Source of the DNA: an uncultured Rhodocyclaceae bacterium
GTDB lineage: Bacteria > Pseudomonadota > Gammaproteobacteria > Burkholderiales > Rhodocyclaceae
Assembly (NCBI GenBank): GCA_900549295.1
Contig: URNG01000134.1
Coordinates: 1-7,161, forward strand
Length of the DNA stretch: 7,161 nucleotides
Direction: 5' to 3'
This document shows positions 4,841-7,161 of the stretch, one piece after another. The number at the start of each line of letters is the position of its first letter. Within the stretch, counting starts at the first letter, position 1. The position numbers and the translations under genes are program-made. The notes beneath the pieces are model-generated. The model saw only the letters and a list, made by a program, of their open reading frames with translations, made no database searches and was not told the DNA's origin.

Positions 4841-6313
4841 ATGCCTTGCCCCTCCTTCCTGCGCCGCCGTCTGCCGGCGGCGATCCTGTCCTGCACCCTG
4901 GCTCTGGGGGCGGTTTGCGCGCCCGTCGCGGCGCATGAACTGCCGGAACTGGGCGATGTGGCGGGCGAGGATTTGCCGCTCGCGCTGGAGAAAAAGATCG
5001 GCCAGCAGATCATGCAGGAGATCCGCCAGCGGGAAATCAGCTATCTCGACGATTACGACGTCGAGGCTTATCTCAACCAGCTTGGCGGGCGGCTGGCGGG
5101 GTTCAGCAAGGATCCGGGGATCGGTTTCGAGTTTTTCGCGCTGAACGATCCGAGCATCAACGCTTTCGCCATGCCCGGCGGCTATATCGGCGTGCATACC
5201 GGGCTGCTGCTGGCGGCGCAGAGCGAATCGGAATTGGCGGGGGTGCTGGCGCACGAAATTTCGCACGTCACGCAGCGCCACATCGCGCGCCAGTTGTATC
5301 AGTCCAAGCGGATCAGCATCGCCTCGATGGTCGGCATGGCCCTGGGCCTGCTGGCGGCGAGCTCCAATCCGCAGGCCGGGGCGGCGGCGGTGGCGGCCAG
5401 CCAGGCCGGGGCGATGTCGGCGCAACTGGCGTACTCGCGCGATTTCGAGCGCGAATCGGATCGCCTCGGTTTCGAGATGCTCGGGCGCGCCGGGTTCGAT
5501 CAGCACGGCATGGCCCATTTCTTCGAGCGTCTGCGTCAGGCGTCGCGCCTCTACGAAAACAACGCCAGCGCCTACCTGCGCACCCACCCGCTGACCAGCG
5601 AGCGCATCAGCGACATGCAGAACCGGGAAACCGGTCTGGGCTATCGTCAGGTGCCGGACAGCCTGGAATTCCATCTGGTGCGCGCCAGGCTGCGCGCCCT
5701 GCAAGGCCGCCCGGACGATGCCGTGAAACTCTTTTCGGGGCAGATCGCCGAGCGCAAATTCACGAATGAGCTTGCCGCTCAGTACGGTCTGGCCTACGCC
5801 CATTTCCGCGCCCGCGATTGGGCGGCGGCGCAGCAGGCCATTGATGCAGCGCGGGACTCGGCCAAAGGCGCGGCAATGCCGGAACGGCTGGCGGCGGAAG
5901 TGCGGCTGGCGCAGGGCAAGACCGATGAGGGCTTGCGCATCTACCGCAGCGCGATGGAACGCCATCCGCTCAACCGCGCCCTGATTTACGGCTACGCCGA
6001 CGCCCTGCTGCAAGCCCGGCAGTTCGACCCGGCGCTGCGTTTTACCGAAGAACAGCTACGGGTGCAGCCGCAGGACATCCGCCTGCACCGGCAGCGCGCC
6101 GGGGCTTATGCCGGCCTGGGCAAGAACGCCATGCAGCACCGGGCGCTGGCCGAAGTGTTCGCCTTGCAGGGGCAGACGGTCGGGGCCATCGGGCAACTGG
6201 AACTGGCCATCAAGGCGGGGGATGCCAATTTCTACGAAATGTCGGCAATCGACGCCCGTCTGCGCGAATTGAAGCTTCAGCGTCTGGAAGAACTGAAGGA
6301 AAAGAACAATTGA
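4841..6313 (+). CDS. bepA: BepA-type periplasmic M48 metalloprotease with TPR domain
   Basis: Zinc protease/chaperone of the periplasm; BepA homologues help outer-membrane proteins such as LptD assemble and degrade stalled ones. 490 residues, as in E. coli BepA. Signal peptide 1-31 (RRR, hydrophobic core, PVAA before HELPELGD); ILSC at 15-18 resembles a lipobox only weakly. The M48 domain covers about 45-265: NAFAMPGGYIGVHTGLL (107-123), HEISH (138-142) as zinc and catalytic residues, FERESDRLG (202-210) with the third ligand Glu205, and THPLTSERI (248-256), whose His249 matches the regulatory His switch of BepA. The C-terminal 275-490 is helical, TPR-like. The ATG at 4841 is chosen for the signal peptide; the frame is open back to 4739 but that part overlaps moaC. 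No Shine-Dalgarno is seen. It is followed by tusA after 84 nt. Confidence 0.92.
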   Translation: MPCPSFLRRRLPAAILSCTLALGAVCAPVAAHELPELGDVAGEDLPLALEKKIGQQIMQEIRQREISYLDDYDVEAYLNQLGGRLAGFSKDPGIGFEFFALNDPSINAFAMPGGYIGVHTGLLLAAQSESELAGVLAHEISHVTQRHIARQLYQSKRISIASMVGMALGLLAASSNPQAGAAAVAASQAGAMSAQLAYSRDFERESDRLGFEMLGRAGFDQHGMAHFFERLRQASRLYENNASAYLRTHPLTSERISDMQNRETGLGYRQVPDSLEFHLVRARLRALQGRPDDAVKLFSGQIAERKFTNELAAQYGLAYAHFRARDWAAAQQAIDAARDSAKGAAMPERLAAEVRLAQGKTDEGLRIYRSAMERHPLNRALIYGYADALLQARQFDPALRFTEEQLRVQPQDIRLHRQRAGAYAGLGKNAMQHRALAEVFALQGQTVGAIGQLELAIKAGDANFYEMSAIDARLRELKLQRLEELKEKNN

Positions 6314-6339
6314 GCGTCGGGCAGGCAGGGGCGGCGTCA

Positions 6340-6368
6340 TTGGGTTTGGGGGTAACTGGGAGTAGAAT
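6340..6368 (+). promoter_or_regulatory. Putative tusA promoter (TTGGGT-17-TAGAAT)
   Basis: TTGGGT (6340-6345) and TAGAAT (6363-6368) with 17-nt spacing lie in the 84-bp gap after bepA. The expected start is near 6375, about 23 nt before the tusA ATG. This would let tusA be transcribed independently of bepA. Confidence 0.55.
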
Positions 6369-6397
6369 GGCGCGCCTCACTTCTATGTTGAACGGTT

Positions 6398-6625
6398 ATG
6401 GAATTTGAACGCGAACTCGACGTCAAGGGTCTGAACTGCCCGCTGCCCATCCTGCGCACCAAGAAAGCCCTGGCGGAAATGGATTCCGGACAGGTGCTGC
6501 GCGTGCTGGCAACCGATCCCGGCTCACTGAAGGATTTCCCCGCCTTTGCCCGGCAGACCGGCAATGAGTTGATCGGGCAGAAGGAAGAAGGCGGCATCTT
6601 CATTTACGACCTGAAACGCAAATAA
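6398..6625 (+). CDS. tusA: TusA-family sulfur carrier protein
   Basis: Small cytoplasmic sulfurtransferase that carries persulfide sulfur on one cysteine; in E. coli it feeds tRNA 2-thiouridine synthesis and affects molybdenum cofactor assembly, and in sulfur oxidisers relatives shuttle sulfane sulfur. 75 residues, usual length. The family CPxP motif is LNCPLPILRTKKAL (12-25), with Cys14 the only cysteine; the rest fits the two-layer alpha/beta fold (VLRVLATDPGSLKDFPAF, 33-50). The ATG at 6398 is the natural start; another ATG at 6385 is out of frame. No strong Shine-Dalgarno is seen (GAACGG only). With moaC and soxYZ nearby it adds to a sulfur/molybdenum theme, but it is not in their operon. 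Confidence 0.95.
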   Translation: MEFERELDVKGLNCPLPILRTKKALAEMDSGQVLRVLATDPGSLKDFPAFARQTGNELIGQKEEGGIFIYDLKRK

Positions 6626-6628
6626 ACG

Positions 6629-6644
6629 CCGCAGACGCCTGCGG
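6629..6644 (+). other. Stem-loop between tusA and pabB
   Basis: CCGCAG / CTGCGG, a 6-bp GC-rich stem with loop ACGC, starting 3 nt after the tusA stop. No T run follows directly (TTTTT comes 10 nt later), so it is a poor terminator. It could slow readthrough or affect translation of the next gene. Confidence 0.4.
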
Positions 6645-7161
6645 TTGCACCGCATTTTTCGAAGACCGGCAGGCCCCGGCAGGTGCGCCTGCCGCTTGGC
6701 GTTTCAGCGCCCTGCAAGACACCTTCTGCGTGTCCGACGCCGCGAGCCTCGCCTCTGCCCTGGAGAAGATCGAACAGGACGCGGCCTGGACGGTCATGGC
6801 GCTCGATTACGAGCTGGCTTATCTGCTCGAGCCGGCCGCCGCGCCTCTTGGCTGGTCACCCGCCCGGTCCGCTGGAGAGGCTGCGCGTCCGCTGGCCCGT
6901 TTCTGGCGCTTTGCCGAGTGCGAACCGCTCGACGCCGCTGTTGCCGAGGCGTTTCTGGCGCCATTTTCCAGCGAGCCGGCTGGCGTGGTCGAGGTGCGGG
7001 CGGCCTGGGATGAAACGCGCTACCGGGCGGCGGTGGAGGAAATCCAGCGCCTGATCGCGGCGGGGGATTGCTATCAGGTCAATCTGACCTATCCCCTCGA
7101 TTTTTCATGGTTCGGTTCCCCGCCTTCGCTGTGCGCCCCGCCGGGCGCGGCTCGACCCGCA
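6645..7161 (+). CDS. pabB: Aminodeoxychorismate synthase component I (PabB-like), 3' end outside window, start unresolved
   Basis: PabB joins ammonia from a glutamine amidotransferase to chorismate, making aminodeoxychorismate for folate; cytoplasmic. The coding frame is set by codons starting at 6646 (TGC) and continues open to 7161, about 172 codons. The beginning reads TAFFEDRQAPAGAPAAWRFS, typical of the N-terminus of this family; DYELAYLLEP follows, then the start of the chorismate-binding domain at YRAAVEEIQRLIAAGDCYQVNL. The AGDCYQVNLT motif favours PabB over TrpE. The problem is the start: between the in-frame stop TGA at 6565 and this homologous N-terminus there is no ATG, GTG or TTG. 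A TTG at 6645 is in the next frame and would connect if one T of the TTTTT run (6655-6659) were absent. The first normal in-frame start is GTG at 6730, which would lose the conserved N-terminus. The last dozen residues also look atypical. Confidence 0.78.

Noticed and set aside
4829..6013. Minus-strand open frame of 394 codons opposite bepA
   Set aside because: Low-complexity Arg/Gln-rich translation, fully antisense to a gene with HEXXH and TPR features.
6629..6659. Stem-loop after tusA as a full intrinsic terminator
   Set aside because: The stem is only 6 bp and the TTTTT run is 10 nt away instead of adjacent.
6645..7013. Plus-strand frame from TTG 6645 read straight through (122 codons)
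   Set aside because: After the first few codons it leaves the frame that matches PabB and gives an Arg/Cys-rich product; only the TTG itself may be relevant.

Overview
This is a GC-rich stretch of a proteobacterial chromosome. Gene content and protein similarity fit a betaproteobacterium, probably Rhodocyclales-like; that placement is an inference from protein flavour, not a database result. No mobile element, CRISPR array or phage gene was seen.

Layout. Positions 1-885 (minus) hold the N-terminal part of an MltD-type lytic murein transglycosylase, with a signal peptide and a TTG start. Positions 886-1081 are non-coding: a perfect -10 hexamer, a 14-bp palindrome, a run of decayed 11-bp repeats and a terminator with a UUCG loop. 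Positions 1082-1685 (minus) carry six tRNA genes transcribed Ala-Glu-Asp-Ala-Glu-Asp, an exact duplication of a tRNA triad, driven by a strong TTTACA-17-TACAAT promoter. Next is gltX (glutamyl-tRNA synthetase, minus, 1749-3143). A 102-bp gap with divergent promoters separates it from tRNA-Val(CAC) (plus, 3246-3320), which ends in a terminator that faces a second, oppositely oriented one. The minus-strand operon moaC-soxY-soxZ (4773 down to 3415) pairs molybdenum cofactor synthesis with the sulfur-compound carrier SoxYZ. Diverging from moaC across 67 bp is a BepA-type M48 periplasmic metalloprotease with TPRs (4841-6313), followed by tusA (6398-6625) and the 5' part of a pabB-like gene that runs off the window.

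Functional themes. The left half is translation supply: tRNAs beside the synthetase that charges one of them. The right half has a sulfur thread: SoxYZ carries sulfane intermediates in the periplasm, TusA carries persulfide sulfur in the cytoplasm, and MoaC makes a precursor of the cofactor used by Mo enzymes such as SoxCD. MltD and BepA both act on the cell envelope. Nearly all genes belong to well-known families. The unusual points are in the details: a SoxY that ends at its active cysteine, a recently homogenised tRNA triad duplication, a symmetric -10 between moaC and bepA, a repeat array upstream of mltD, and a pabB without a usable start codon.
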